From: DAITMV01 sp036834985
GTDB taxonomy: Bacteria; Pseudomonadota; Gammaproteobacteria; Burkholderiales; Burkholderiaceae_B
Direction: 5' to 3'
Length of the DNA stretch: 20,190 nucleotides
Assembly (NCBI GenBank): GCA_036834985.1
Contig: DAITMV010000034.1
Span: 1-20,190 of the forward strand
The notes below the pieces were generated by a model that was given only the letters and a program-made list of their open reading frames with translations, searched no databases and was not told the DNA's origin. Shown piece by piece: positions 7,735-15,847 of this stretch; the stretch's first letter is position 1, and each line of letters starts with the position of its first letter. Position numbers and translations under genes: made by a program.

Positions 7735-7811
7735 TGGCTGGGGAGGAAGGACTCGAACCCTCGAATGCCGGAATCAAAATCCGGTGCCTTAACCAACTTG
7801 GCGACTCCCCA
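7735..7811 (-). tRNA. tRNA-Gln (anticodon UUG)
   Basis: Read on the minus strand, a 77-base tRNA folds fully. The acceptor arms are TGGGGAG and CTCCCCA, followed by discriminator G and an encoded CCA. The anticodon stem CCGGA/TCCGG encloses the loop TTTTGAT, whose positions 34-36 are TTG, reading Gln CAA codons. The T arm carries GGTTCGAGTCC. The weak first pair (T-A) of the acceptor is typical of glutamine tRNAs. It lies between ispE and prs, an order common in betaproteobacteria, and may be processed from an ispE read-through transcript. Confidence 0.97.
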
Positions 7812-7860
7812 AAACTTGGGCTACGCTGAACGTGAGCGCTTGGCTAACTTCACACCAAAC

Positions 7861-8793
7861 TCAAACGCGTACCGATTGTTGTGCAAGTGATGTATCAGGT
7901 AAGGTGGTACATGTGTGCACCAGCCACTTGCCTGCGTATCGACTTGAGTCACTTTTTAAAAGTTCTTGTACCTGATGTTGAACCTGTTGCGCATCATGAC
8001 TGTTATCAACGACAGCAAATACTGCACTGCCGGACCCTGTCATGCGTACAAACCACGGATCCACATCGGCCTTTGAACAAGCAACTGTTAACAGCTCACT
8101 GGCGAGTGATACTTCCTCGCATAAAAGCTTGGCGACATTTTCAAGACTGTTGCCAAACCGTTGTGATTGCTGCCAAGCCAACGAACTTGCAAAACCAAAG
8201 ACCGATATTGTGACGTGCTCTTTGTCTCGTGTCAATTCGGGATGCTTAAAAATTGTTGGAGTGGGCAATGAAGCGGGAGGTTTTACAACAACCAGATGTT
8301 TGGGTGGCAACTCAATCGGGGTTATTTGTTCCCCGATCCCCTCTACAAACGCAGCGCGTCCGCACAAAAAAAACGGGACATCGGCACCCAGCGACAGGCC
8401 GATATCTGCGAGGGCCTGATCGCTGATATCCAGAGCCCATAAGGATTTGAGTGCCAGCAACACGTAGGCAGCATCGGCGCTGCCACCCCCCATGCCTGCT
8501 CCGGAAGGAATATTTTTTTTCAATTCAATCCGTGCGCCTGCGGTGGGTGCGGCCCAGGGCTTGAGCGCATGGGCGGCGCGAATGGATAAATCATCGTGCT
8601 CGGACACATCGTCGGGTCCGCCATGGCGGGTGATGCGGCCATCGGTGGTGCGGGTCACCGTCAGCTCATCAAACCAGCTGATCGGCGCAAAAATGCTTTG
8701 CAGGTTGTGGTATCCGTTCGGGCGTCGCCCCACGATATGTAAAAAGAGGTTGATTTTGGCGGGGACGTGAATCCGCAAGGTGTCGCTGCTCAT
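7861..8793 (-). CDS. ispE: 4-diphosphocytidyl-2-C-methyl-D-erythritol kinase
   Basis: IspE phosphorylates CDP-methylerythritol in the non-mevalonate pathway to isoprenoid precursors. The 310-residue GHMP kinase has the N-terminal PAKINL motif with the catalytic K13, the glycine-rich ATP loop PSGAGMGGGSA (96-106), the conserved aspartate D138 in GADVPFF and the C-terminal MTGSGSAVFA (251-260). The ATG overlaps the lolB stop (ATGA), so the two are translationally coupled; lolB-ispE pairing is common in proteobacteria. The tRNA-Gln gene begins 49 bases after the stop. Confidence 0.97.
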   Translation of the reverse strand: MSSDTLRIHVPAKINLFLHIVGRRPNGYHNLQSIFAPISWFDELTVTRTTDGRITRHGGPDDVSEHDDLSIRAAHALKPWAAPTAGARIELKKNIPSGAGMGGGSADAAYVLLALKSLWALDISDQALADIGLSLGADVPFFLCGRAAFVEGIGEQITPIELPPKHLVVVKPPASLPTPTIFKHPELTRDKEHVTISVFGFASSLAWQQSQRFGNSLENVAKLLCEEVSLASELLTVACSKADVDPWFVRMTGSGSAVFAVVDNSHDAQQVQHQVQELLKSDSSRYAGKWLVHTCTTLPDTSLAQQSVRV

Positions 8794-9413
8794 GGTGGGG
8801 AGTCGGGTAACAGGTCGATGCGTCCGGCCAGCTCACCATTGTCAAAAGACAGGCGAATGCGGCGCCCCGAGACACTCCATTGCCAGCCCTCCGACAGGTT
8901 CGGCGGGGCGGTTTGTCCGGGGTGTTCAAACCAGCTGACCAGGGCTTGTGCCGGCAAACCCTGGGGAAACATCTTATCAAACAGTGATTGCCAGTTGTCA
9001 GCGTCAAAGGTCTGTCCGTCCGACAGCTTGACGGTAAACCGCTTGCCGTCGGATGTAGCCCGGGCCAGGGTAGGTCCCAGTGATGAAGTCAGCTCCAGCT
9101 CAGACCAGTTGACCGGACCCGATAACAGCCGCGTGAAGGCGTCGTCTTTGAGTTTGGGGCCCGATTGCCAGCTGTAACGGCCATTGGCGGCGTCCCGTTG
9201 TGGGGGATCGGTCTGAAGGGACGTCCAGACTGCGTTAAAGCGCCCCTCATGGCAGGACGCTGACGGCTGCGTGCAGTCTACCACCACAGGTTTGGTGCGG
9301 AGCCACGGCACATAGGCGCAGGCGTTGAGCAGCAGGGTGGATGCAATCAGCACGCCCCCGCTCAGTGCCCGGCGGGTCTTGGCGGCCCTCCGATGAAAAA
9401 ACATCTCGTTCAT
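8790..9413 (-). CDS. lolB: Outer-membrane lipoprotein insertion protein LolB
   Basis: LolB is itself an outer-membrane lipoprotein that accepts lipoproteins from LolA and inserts them. The 207-residue product has a basic N terminus, a hydrophobic stretch and the lipobox LNAC with acylated Cys32. The weakly conserved LolB body follows: GRFNAVWTS after the signal, then GWQWSVSGRRIRLSF and a C-terminal GRIDLLPDSP. The call rests partly on position, because lolB sits directly upstream of ispE in many proteobacteria and overlaps it here by 4 bases. The gene starts 6 bases after the TPR lipoprotein stop, so the three form one operon. A second in-frame ATG three codons on is an alternative start. 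Confidence 0.87.
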   Translation of the reverse strand: MNEMFFHRRAAKTRRALSGGVLIASTLLLNACAYVPWLRTKPVVVDCTQPSASCHEGRFNAVWTSLQTDPPQRDAANGRYSWQSGPKLKDDAFTRLLSGPVNWSELELTSSLGPTLARATSDGKRFTVKLSDGQTFDADNWQSLFDKMFPQGLPAQALVSWFEHPGQTAPPNLSEGWQWSVSGRRIRLSFDNGELAGRIDLLPDSPP

Positions 9414-9419
9414 GCGAGG

Positions 9420-11219
9420 TTACAGCCTGACATCCAGTCGCTTGAGTGCTTCTTTGAGCGTGTTGTTGTCCGGCTCGCGGGTGCCGACCTCTTTCCACAG
9501 GACCAAGGCTTCACCGCGCCGTCCGGTGGTCCACAACACCTCGCCCAGATGAATCGCAATTTCGTTGTCAGCCTTGATGGTGTAGGCCTTGCGCAGGGTT
9601 GACTCGGCGCGGTCGTACTGCCCTTGTTTAAATTGAACCCAGCCCATGGAGTCCATGATGTATGGATCATCTGGAGCCAGTGTCAGCGCCTTTTCGATCA
9701 GCAGCCTGGCTTCGTCCAGACGCAGGTTGCGATCGGCAAAGCTGTAGCCCAAGGCGTTGTAGGCGTGCGGATTGTCCGGACGAATCGCCATCACCTTGCG
9801 CAGGCTGGTCTCCAGAATATCCAGTTTGTTCAGACGCTCGGCGACCATGGCTTTTTCATAGAGCAGATCGGGCTGGTCAGGCAGCTGGGTCAGTACCGTG
9901 TCAAGCCGTTTGAGGGCCTTTTGATTCAAGTCCTGATCTCTGAGCACCTGTACTTCGGACAGAGCCAGTTGCACACGCTCGGCATCACTTTTTGGTTTGG
10001 CCTGGGCAATGAGTTTTTCAGCTTGCGCAAATTGTTTTTGCTTGGACAGGATGCCCGCACGACGGGTAATGACATCGGTCCTGCTCTCCCCCTCTGCCAC
10101 CCGGTTCAGCCAGGCCAGGGCGTCGGGCCAATCGCGGGCCTCTTCAGCCAGTTGGCTCATCGTAAAGTAGATGGTGTTGACATCACGACCATCACCGGGC
10201 TGTCGGTTCAGCAGATATTGCTCAAAATACTGTCGGGCGGCCTCGCGATCCGGTTGCTGAGCCGCTACCAGACCCAAGGTGTGCAGCAAGCTGGCGTTTT
10301 TGGGGTCTTTGGCGAGCAGTTGTTCAAAGATATTTCTTGCCTTGGGCCATTCCCGTTCGCTGGCGTACAGGCGTCCCAAGCCCAGCTTGACGTCATCTGC
10401 CTGGGGATGTCGGGCCAGATAGGCCTCGATGGTTTTGGTCGCTTCCACGTTGTTGTTGTCGCGGGCCTGCTGGTATTGGGCCAGCGACAGGGCGGCATCG
10501 GCCGAGTCGGTCATCTGGAGGGCGCGCTGCGCATGTTCAACAGATTCATTGATCAGGCCTGCGATATGCGCCTGGCCTGCAAGTGATAATTGCGCGTCTG
10601 GATTGTTCAGGTCATTGCCAAACAAACGTTTCATCGTTTGGTAGGCGGCCAGTTTGTCGGGCGCGCGCTGCAAGATCCGTTGAATAGTCTCAAAAGGTGA
10701 TGAAGCGTCCGCATCGTCGTTGCGGTTGCCCGCCCTGAGCTTTTCATCAGCGAGCCGCTCGGCCAGCCGTGGTTCGGCTTGTGCCAAATCACCTTTGGAC
10801 ACCAGTAAGATCGTCAGACTTTGGTTGGCTTGCGCATTGCCTGGCGTCAGCTCGCTCCAGAGCCTAGTACTTTCCAGGGCTCGATCCAGGTTTTGTTCCA
10901 GCAGGGCGATCTCGACGGCCCGTCGGGCCAGTCGGGGGTCCCGGGTTTTTTGCGCGAGTCCCAGGTAAGTTGCGTAGGCTGCTTTTGGTTGCCCGCGCTG
11001 CAGGGCTATTTCAGAGGCTAGAATCTGGTAGAGCAGGGCTTCGTCCAGATTGATCAGCGGCAGGTTGTCTTTGCTGGCAGTGGCGCTGCTGGTGTTCTCG
11101 GGGTTATCGGCAGCTGCTTGCGGGCCTGCTGCACAGGCGGCCAACACCACAGCGGAGCTGACTGCCAAGCAACGGATTGAAAACGTTAAACCTTTGAAGC
11201 GAGTCGCTAAGAGCTTCAT
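9420..11219 (-). CDS. Tetratricopeptide-repeat lipoprotein
   Basis: This is a large TPR protein with a lipoprotein signal. From the ATG at 11219 it is 599 residues, begins MKLLATRF, and has a hydrophobic core followed by the lipobox LAAC with Cys29. A GTG 12 codons upstream keeps the frame open, but a CAGGA ribosome binding site sits before the chosen ATG and none precedes the GTG. TPR-like helical pairs run along most of the mature chain; three clear units lie at about 483-585, with ALGYSFADRNLRLDEA and SMGWVQFKQGQYDRAE. It is followed by lolB and ispE. A role as a periplasmic or outer-membrane scaffold is likely, but no specific partner can be named. The position between lolB and mutM resembles that in Alcaligenaceae. 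Confidence 0.85.
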   Translation of the reverse strand: MKLLATRFKGLTFSIRCLAVSSAVVLAACAAGPQAAADNPENTSSATASKDNLPLINLDEALLYQILASEIALQRGQPKAAYATYLGLAQKTRDPRLARRAVEIALLEQNLDRALESTRLWSELTPGNAQANQSLTILLVSKGDLAQAEPRLAERLADEKLRAGNRNDDADASSPFETIQRILQRAPDKLAAYQTMKRLFGNDLNNPDAQLSLAGQAHIAGLINESVEHAQRALQMTDSADAALSLAQYQQARDNNNVEATKTIEAYLARHPQADDVKLGLGRLYASEREWPKARNIFEQLLAKDPKNASLLHTLGLVAAQQPDREAARQYFEQYLLNRQPGDGRDVNTIYFTMSQLAEEARDWPDALAWLNRVAEGESRTDVITRRAGILSKQKQFAQAEKLIAQAKPKSDAERVQLALSEVQVLRDQDLNQKALKRLDTVLTQLPDQPDLLYEKAMVAERLNKLDILETSLRKVMAIRPDNPHAYNALGYSFADRNLRLDEARLLIEKALTLAPDDPYIMDSMGWVQFKQGQYDRAESTLRKAYTIKADNEIAIHLGEVLWTTGRRGEALVLWKEVGTREPDNNTLKEALKRLDVRL

Positions 11220-11255
11220 CGCGATAATCCTGAACAAAATACAATACGAAGACAC

Positions 11256-11284
11256 AGTGTAGAACGCCCAGCCAACAAGAACAA
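11256..11284 (-). promoter_or_regulatory. Possible promoter of the TPR lipoprotein-lolB-ispE operon
   Basis: In the divergent region facing mutM, the minus strand has TTGTTC (11279-11284), a 17-base spacer and TACACT (11256-11261), a sigma-70-like arrangement that would place the start about 30 bases before the ATG at 11219. The hexamers match consensus at three and four of six positions, so this is tentative. Confidence 0.35.
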
Positions 11285-11321
11285 ATCAATATGCAACCCA
11301 TGAGGGGCCCGGACTTACTTT

Positions 11322-12137
11322 ATGCCTGAATTACCTGAAGTAGAAGTAACCCGACGGGGTGTGGAAAACCGGTTTTTGGGGTGCACCCTGTTGCAATGCA
11401 CCGTGCGGCAACCCCGCTTAAGATGGCCGGTGCCAGAGCAGATCGCCTTGATGTCAGGCCCTTTGCTGGCAACACACCGGCGTTCCAAGTATCTTTTCCT
11501 GACCTTTGAGGGCGGGCATGTCGTTGTGCATTTGGGGATGTCCGGCTCTTTACAAATTGTTGCCAATGACGCGCCCTGGCGTACCCACGAACATGTGGAA
11601 TGGCGATTTGCCAACGGTAGTTTGCGTCTTTATGATCCACGCCGATTTGGCAGTGTGGAGTTTATTCCTCCCGATCAGCCGTGGACGGCGTATGCCCGTT
11701 TATCGCATCTGGGGCCCGAGCCGCTGACCGATGCGTTTGACGGCGATGTGTTGTTCAAGGCCACTCGCGGGCGCAAGTTGGCCATCAAACTGTTTTTGCT
11801 CAGCGGTGTTCCCGTGGTGGGCGTGGGTAATATTTACGCTTCGGAGAGTTTGTTTCGTGCGGGGATTCGTCCGGGGAAGGCCTCGGCACGTTTGACGCGC
11901 AAACAGTGCCATGACCTGGCGGCCAGTATCATCGGCGTCTTGACGGAGTCGATTGCCCGGGGCGGCTCGACGCTTAAGGATTTTGCCGGAGTCGACGGTA
12001 CCCTGGGTCACTTCCAGTTGCATACGGATGTGTATGATCGCGAAGGTTTGCGGTGCAAGCGATGTGAGTCCGGTGTCATCAAGCGGGTGGTGCAAGGCCA
12101 GCGTTCCACGTTTTATTGTCCGGCCTGTCAGTACTAA
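11322..12137 (+). CDS. mutM: Formamidopyrimidine-DNA glycosylase (Fpg)
   Basis: MutM removes 8-oxoguanine and formamidopyrimidines from DNA and nicks the abasic site. The 271-residue protein starts MPELPEVE, so after Met removal Pro2 is the catalytic N terminus with Glu3. Other seen residues are Lys56 (KYLFL), Met73 in LGMSG and DPRRFG at 105-110 for base-gap filling, GVGNIYASE around N170, and the zinc finger Cys245-Cys248...Cys266-Cys269 near the C terminus with R261 in the finger loop. It is divergent from the TPR gene and lies 25 bases upstream of mutY, forming a two-gene oxidative DNA damage unit. The ribosome binding site is weak. Confidence 0.98.
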   Translation: MPELPEVEVTRRGVENRFLGCTLLQCTVRQPRLRWPVPEQIALMSGPLLATHRRSKYLFLTFEGGHVVVHLGMSGSLQIVANDAPWRTHEHVEWRFANGSLRLYDPRRFGSVEFIPPDQPWTAYARLSHLGPEPLTDAFDGDVLFKATRGRKLAIKLFLLSGVPVVGVGNIYASESLFRAGIRPGKASARLTRKQCHDLAASIIGVLTESIARGGSTLKDFAGVDGTLGHFQLHTDVYDREGLRCKRCESGVIKRVVQGQRSTFYCPACQY

Positions 12138-12162
12138 GTGATTTTATCTGGGGTTCCACCAC

Positions 12163-13200
12163 ATGACTGATTTTGCACAACGCGTCGTAGCCTGGCAGCG
12201 CGAGCAGGGCCGCCATCATTTGCCTTGGCAGATGACGCGCGACCCCTATCGCATTTGGCTGTCCGAGATCATGTTGCAGCAAACCCAGGTGACTACCGTG
12301 CTGGGATATTACGCACGCTTTTTGGAGGCTTTGCCCACCGTGCGTGATTTGGCGAGTGCACCCGAGGAGCAGGTCATGTCGCTATGGGCTGGCTTGGGTT
12401 ACTACACACGAGCCCGGAATTTGCATGCCTGTGCCAAGGCGGTGTGCGAGCGCTTTGGTGGCGTATTTCCTGCCGACCCCGTATTGCTCGAAAGTTTGCC
12501 GGGCATTGGCCGCTCGACCGCTGGTGCAATTGCTGCGTTTGCCTATGATGTGCGGGCCCCTATTTTGGATGGTAACGTCAAACGGGTGCTGGCTCGTCAC
12601 GAGTTGATTGAGGGTGACTTGAATCGATCCGCCCTGCAAAAGGAGTTGTGGGGTCTGGCCGATAGTCTGTTGCCTGACCTCGCGGCTGATATGCCTGCCT
12701 ATACCCAGGGCATGATGGATCTGGGCGCTACTTTATGCACCCGCCAGTCACCTCAGTGTTTATTGTGTCCGCTGGGTGAGACGTGTCAGGCCAAAGCCGC
12801 TGGACGGGTGGACGAGTTACCGGCACCCAAGCAAAAGATCAAACGCAGTACCGAGCAATGGGCCGTTATTTTGTACATCAATGCCGGGCAGGTGTGGGTG
12901 GAGCCTCGTCCAGTCACCGGCATTTGGGGTGGGTTGTGGATGGCGCCGATGCGCCCCGTGGAAGGCACCTGCGCTGTGCCCGGCGCTGAACCTTGGGGTG
13001 ATGCGTTGGTACACGAGTTAACGCATAAGCGACTGGTATTGCAACCATGGGTGGTGGCTGCGGGGTCATCGGGCTGGCCGGCTCCAGACACAGGGCAATG
13101 GTTGCCCTGGCCATTGCAGGCGGGTGCCCCGGTGCCCGTCCCCCTGGTTAAATTCAGTGAGCGCTTTTTGCGGGAGCGACCACCATTGAGCGGTGTCTGA
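12163..13200 (+). CDS. mutY: Adenine DNA glycosylase
   Basis: MutY removes adenine mispaired with 8-oxoguanine, completing the work of MutM. The 345-residue protein has the catalytic Glu35 in LSEIMLQQTQ, the helix-hairpin-helix with LPGIGRSTAG (112-121) followed by the catalytic Asp136 in LDGN, and the 4Fe-4S ligands Cys192, 199, 202 and 208, at the same positions as in E. coli. The C-terminal part (about 225-345) is the NUDIX-like 8-oxoG recognition domain. Its last 47 bases overlap the 3' end of rapZ on the other strand. No strong ribosome binding site precedes the ATG; translation may rely on coupling with mutM. Confidence 0.97.
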   Translation: MTDFAQRVVAWQREQGRHHLPWQMTRDPYRIWLSEIMLQQTQVTTVLGYYARFLEALPTVRDLASAPEEQVMSLWAGLGYYTRARNLHACAKAVCERFGGVFPADPVLLESLPGIGRSTAGAIAAFAYDVRAPILDGNVKRVLARHELIEGDLNRSALQKELWGLADSLLPDLAADMPAYTQGMMDLGATLCTRQSPQCLLCPLGETCQAKAAGRVDELPAPKQKIKRSTEQWAVILYINAGQVWVEPRPVTGIWGGLWMAPMRPVEGTCAVPGAEPWGDALVHELTHKRLVLQPWVVAAGSSGWPAPDTGQWLPWPLQAGAPVPVPLVKFSERFLRERPPLSGV

Positions 13201-14038
13201 CCAACAGGGTCTGGGCTCCGTCCGGCATGCGTGTCCTGAATCGATGCGCCAGTTGCTCAGAGACATACACGGATCGATGTTGTCCGCCGGTACAGCCCAC
13301 GGCGATGGTCAGGTAGCTGCGTTGTTCGTTCAGGTAGCGTGGCAGCCACTTGCGAACAAACGCTTCAATGTCGTTGATCAACTCATCGACGCCCGGGTGG
13401 GTTTTGAAAAACGCCTGTACGTCCGCATCTCGCCCCGTTTGAAGCCGCAGGGCCTTGTCGTAATAGGGATTGGGCAAACAACGGGCATCAAACATCAGGT
13501 CGGCATCCAGAGGAACGCCGCGCTTGAAGGCAAAGGTTTCCAGAATGAGGGTCAAACTGGCCGGCTTGGCCTCGACAATTTGCTCAATCCATTGCCGCAA
13601 GGTGTTGGCCAAAATTCCAGAGGTATCGATTCGATCCCCGAGTGATTCAAGCACCGCAAGGGTTTCGCGTTCGTATTCCACGCACTCCTGGATGGTTGCC
13701 GTTTCGCCCAGGTCTGCACTGGCCGGATGCCGTCGCCGCGTTTCCGAGTATCGGGTGATCAGTGTTTCGCTGTCGGTGTCCAGGAACACCACTTTGACGT
13801 CGTGCCCACTTAAGCGAAGGGCAGAAATGTGACCGGGCAAGGCCTTCAGGTAGCGGGCCGTGCGGGCGTCGATGGCCAAGGCCACTTCTCCACGCCCGTC
13901 CTCTTCCAGGCGGTTGATCACAGGGGATAGAAAATCCGGTGGCAGGTTATCGATGCAAAAAAAACCTCGATCTTCCAGGGCCTTGAGCGCTACGGATTTA
14001 CCGGAACCGGATAGCCCGGTGATCAACACGACTTTCAA
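13154..14038 (-). CDS. rapZ: RNase adapter / nucleotide-binding protein RapZ
   Basis: RapZ (YvcJ/YhbJ family) binds nucleotides and, in enterics, hands the small RNA GlmZ to RNase E to control GlmS; its role in betaproteobacteria is less clear. The 294-residue protein has the Walker A motif GLSGSGKS (8-15), LDTDSETLITRY (86-97), and the C-terminal signature GCTGGQHRS (248-256). The start is TTG: the codon before MKVVL is TTG, and an in-frame stop lies five codons upstream, so no ATG is available, while the P-loop needs this N terminus. An AAGGG run precedes it by about 8 bases. It starts 11 bases after the psiF-like gene. Its tail (about 16 residues) overlaps mutY. Confidence 0.95.
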   Translation of the reverse strand: MKVVLITGLSGSGKSVALKALEDRGFFCIDNLPPDFLSPVINRLEEDGRGEVALAIDARTARYLKALPGHISALRLSGHDVKVVFLDTDSETLITRYSETRRRHPASADLGETATIQECVEYERETLAVLESLGDRIDTSGILANTLRQWIEQIVEAKPASLTLILETFAFKRGVPLDADLMFDARCLPNPYYDKALRLQTGRDADVQAFFKTHPGVDELINDIEAFVRKWLPRYLNEQRSYLTIAVGCTGGQHRSVYVSEQLAHRFRTRMPDGAQTLLVRHRSMVVAPAKSAH

Positions 14039-14049
14039 TGTACCCGCCC

Positions 14050-14373
14050 TTATTTAATGCTGCCCTTTAAGCAGTCAGACATGAATTTTTTGCGTTCGTC
14101 GCCTTTTAATTGCTTCTCGCCAGCGTCCTTGTTGCACGTCTTCATTTTATCTTGTTGTGTTGCAGGCTTTTCGGGTTTGTTTTTCAGGCAATCTGACATG
14201 AAGGCCTTGCGTTCATCGCCTTTGAGGGCCTTTTCACCCGCGTTTTTGTTGCATTCAGCCATTTTGTTTTGCTGCTTGTTGGGCGCAGCTTTGGGGGCGT
14301 CTTCTGCGAAGGTTGCTTGATGGATGCTCAACATGCCGAACAGTGCTACTGCCAATGCAATTTTTTTGCTCAT
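14050..14373 (-). CDS. PsiF-repeat secreted protein (two tandem repeats)
   Basis: A 107-residue protein with a cleavable signal peptide (cleavage probably after TFA at 23) and two PsiF repeats, at 37-65 and 76-104, identical at about 23 of 29 positions. Each has the pattern K-M-x-x-C-N-K-x-A-G-E-K and ends F-M-S-D-C-L-K, giving four cysteines (41, 62, 80, 101) that could form disulfides in the periplasm. The family is named after E. coli PsiF, a phosphate-starvation-inducible protein of unknown function; no Pho box was recognised here. The ATG overlaps the hprK stop (ATGA) and has a GGAG site about 7 bases upstream, while rapZ starts 11 bases downstream. It is a rare secreted member inside a cytoplasmic regulatory gene cluster. 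Confidence 0.9.
   Translation of the reverse strand: MSKKIALAVALFGMLSIHQATFAEDAPKAAPNKQQNKMAECNKNAGEKALKGDERKAFMSDCLKNKPEKPATQQDKMKTCNKDAGEKQLKGDERKKFMSDCLKGSIK
14062..14265 (-). repeat. Tandem 87-base coding repeats in the psiF-like gene
   Basis: Two related copies, 14179-14265 (first in the protein) and 14062-14148 (second), are spaced 117 bases start to start. They encode the two PsiF motifs. The protein copies are more alike than the DNA, which points to an old duplication kept by selection rather than a recent slippage event. Confidence 0.75.
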
Positions 14374-15332
14374 TCTTGCTCTCCGAGAGTGGGGTCTTTG
14401 ATGATGTCGATCGGCTCTTGCATGGCCGCCTGCTGCCGCTGCATAAAGTCCGCGAGCGTATTAATACCACGCATTTGCAAAATTGTATTGCGTACGGCGG
14501 CTTCGAGCAGCACCGCCAGGTTGCGACCCGCCGCCACGGGCAGGGTTACGGTCTGAATGGGCAGGCCCAGCACTTCCTGATATTGGGGCTCGGTGGGCAG
14601 GCGTTCCTGGATCAACTCAAGCGAGGCACGACGCATCAATTTGACGATCAGCTTGATACGCATTTTGCGGCGCACGGCAGTTTCACCAAAGATCGCCTTG
14701 ATATCGAGCAAGCCCAGCCCGCGAACCTCTAGCAGGTTACGAATCAGCTCGGGGCAGCGACCTTCGATGTAGTTGGGCGCTACCCGCGAGAACTCCACCA
14801 CATCGTCGGCCACCAAACCATGGCCTCGGGAGATCAGTTCCAGGCCCAGTTCACTTTTACCCAGTCCGGAGTCGCCACAAATGAGTACGCCTAAGCCCAG
14901 CACATCCATGAATACGCCATGCATGGTGCAGGTGGGGGCCAACCACTTGTTAATGTAGACCCGCAAAAAGTCGATGATCTGCGCGGCCGATACGGGCGTG
15001 GTCAGCAGCGGAATACCATGTTTGTTGCATGACTCCACCAGCTCAGGCAAGGGTGTAAACCCCTCTGCCACAATGATTGCCGGTGGCTGACCTTCCATCA
15101 TTTTCTGGTTTTGATGACCGCGCCGTGCTGGGTCAATGCGGGTGTAGTACTCCACCTCTTGCCGGCCAAATACCTGGATACGGCTTGGGTGAATCAAATT
15201 GAGGTGACCCACAAGGTCGGATGAAGCGAAACACTCTAGATCAATCACGCGGCTGCCGCCGTCAAAGCCGGCAATCCACTGAAGATGAAGGCGCTCCCGG
15301 TTACTTTCTATGAGTTCTCGGAGAGTTTTCAC
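14370..15332 (-). CDS. hprK: HPr kinase/phosphorylase
   Basis: HprK phosphorylates and dephosphorylates a serine of HPr, here probably as part of a regulatory PTS without sugar transport. The 320-residue protein has the catalytic H138 in TMHG, the Walker A loop GDSGLGKS (153-160), the acidic pair D176-D177 and the HprK signature LEVRGLGLLDIKAIFG (201-216). The start is GTG with an in-frame stop two codons upstream, and no nearby in-frame ATG gives a full N-terminal domain. No clear ribosome binding site is seen, so coupling to ptsN, whose stop is 18 bases upstream, is plausible. Its stop overlaps the psiF-like start. The ptsH gene for HPr is not in this window. Confidence 0.96.
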   Translation of the reverse strand: MKTLRELIESNRERLHLQWIAGFDGGSRVIDLECFASSDLVGHLNLIHPSRIQVFGRQEVEYYTRIDPARRGHQNQKMMEGQPPAIIVAEGFTPLPELVESCNKHGIPLLTTPVSAAQIIDFLRVYINKWLAPTCTMHGVFMDVLGLGVLICGDSGLGKSELGLELISRGHGLVADDVVEFSRVAPNYIEGRCPELIRNLLEVRGLGLLDIKAIFGETAVRRKMRIKLIVKLMRRASLELIQERLPTEPQYQEVLGLPIQTVTLPVAAGRNLAVLLEAAVRNTILQMRGINTLADFMQRQQAAMQEPIDIIKDPTLGEQE

Positions 15333-15350
15333 GCGTTATAAGCAACTTTA

Positions 15351-15818
15351 TCAAGCTGGTGTGTAAGGGACCCAGGTCGATATTAGCTTATGAACCTCGT
15401 TTGCGTCTGTGGTTTGGAGCAGCAGCCCGCGGAAATTTTTGTCCGACAGCATTTGCGCCAGTTCAGACAAAATATCCAGGTGATGTTGTGTGGCGTTCTC
15501 GGGCACCAGAAGAAACATCAACAGTTTGACGGACTGGCCGTCGGGGGCGTCAAAAGGGATGGGGTCTACCACACGCAACAGTGCGGCCACCGGGTCTTTG
15601 AGCCCTTTGATCCGCCCGTGGGGGACGGCTACCTGTTGACCCAAACCGGTTGAGCCCAGTCGCTCCCGGGCAAACAGACTGTCAAATACCTTCGCCCGGG
15701 CAATGCCCTGGTTATTTTCGAACAGCAGGCCCGCTTGTTCAAACACGCGTTTTTTGCTGGTGACAGCAACGTCCAGCGCGACATTGGCAGGAGGCAGTAG
15801 TTTGGCGATCAGATTCAT
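15351..15818 (-). CDS. ptsN: PTS IIA-like nitrogen regulatory protein PtsN (EIIA-Ntr)
   Basis: A 155-residue EIIA of the mannitol/fructose type, typical of the nitrogen PTS. The phosphorylated histidine is H67 in AVPHGRI. EIIA-Ntr receives phosphate from HPr-like NPr and regulates potassium transport, the stringent response and other targets in other bacteria; it does not carry sugar. It lies between hpf and hprK. A terminator upstream ends the rpoN-hpf transcript, and a TATAAT hexamer about 30 bases before the ATG suggests an own promoter. Confidence 0.95.
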   Translation of the reverse strand: MNLIAKLLPPANVALDVAVTSKKRVFEQAGLLFENNQGIARAKVFDSLFARERLGSTGLGQQVAVPHGRIKGLKDPVAALLRVVDPIPFDAPDGQSVKLLMFLLVPENATQHHLDILSELAQMLSDKNFRGLLLQTTDANEVHKLISTWVPYTPA

Positions 15819-15847
15819 CGCAAAAGTTAAGGGTTTCGGCGAGGCGG

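Noticed and set aside
9624..10586. Plus-strand open frame of 320 codons antisense to the TPR lipoprotein gene
   Set aside because: The TPR frame has a signal peptide, lipobox and repeats, whereas this frame shows no domain and mirrors the codon pattern of its antisense partner.
11240..11245. TACAAT as a -10 box for mutM on the plus strand
   Set aside because: The hexamer is good but no -35 match is found at 15-19 bases upstream, and the resulting leader would be about 70 bases; it is not strong enough to list as a feature.
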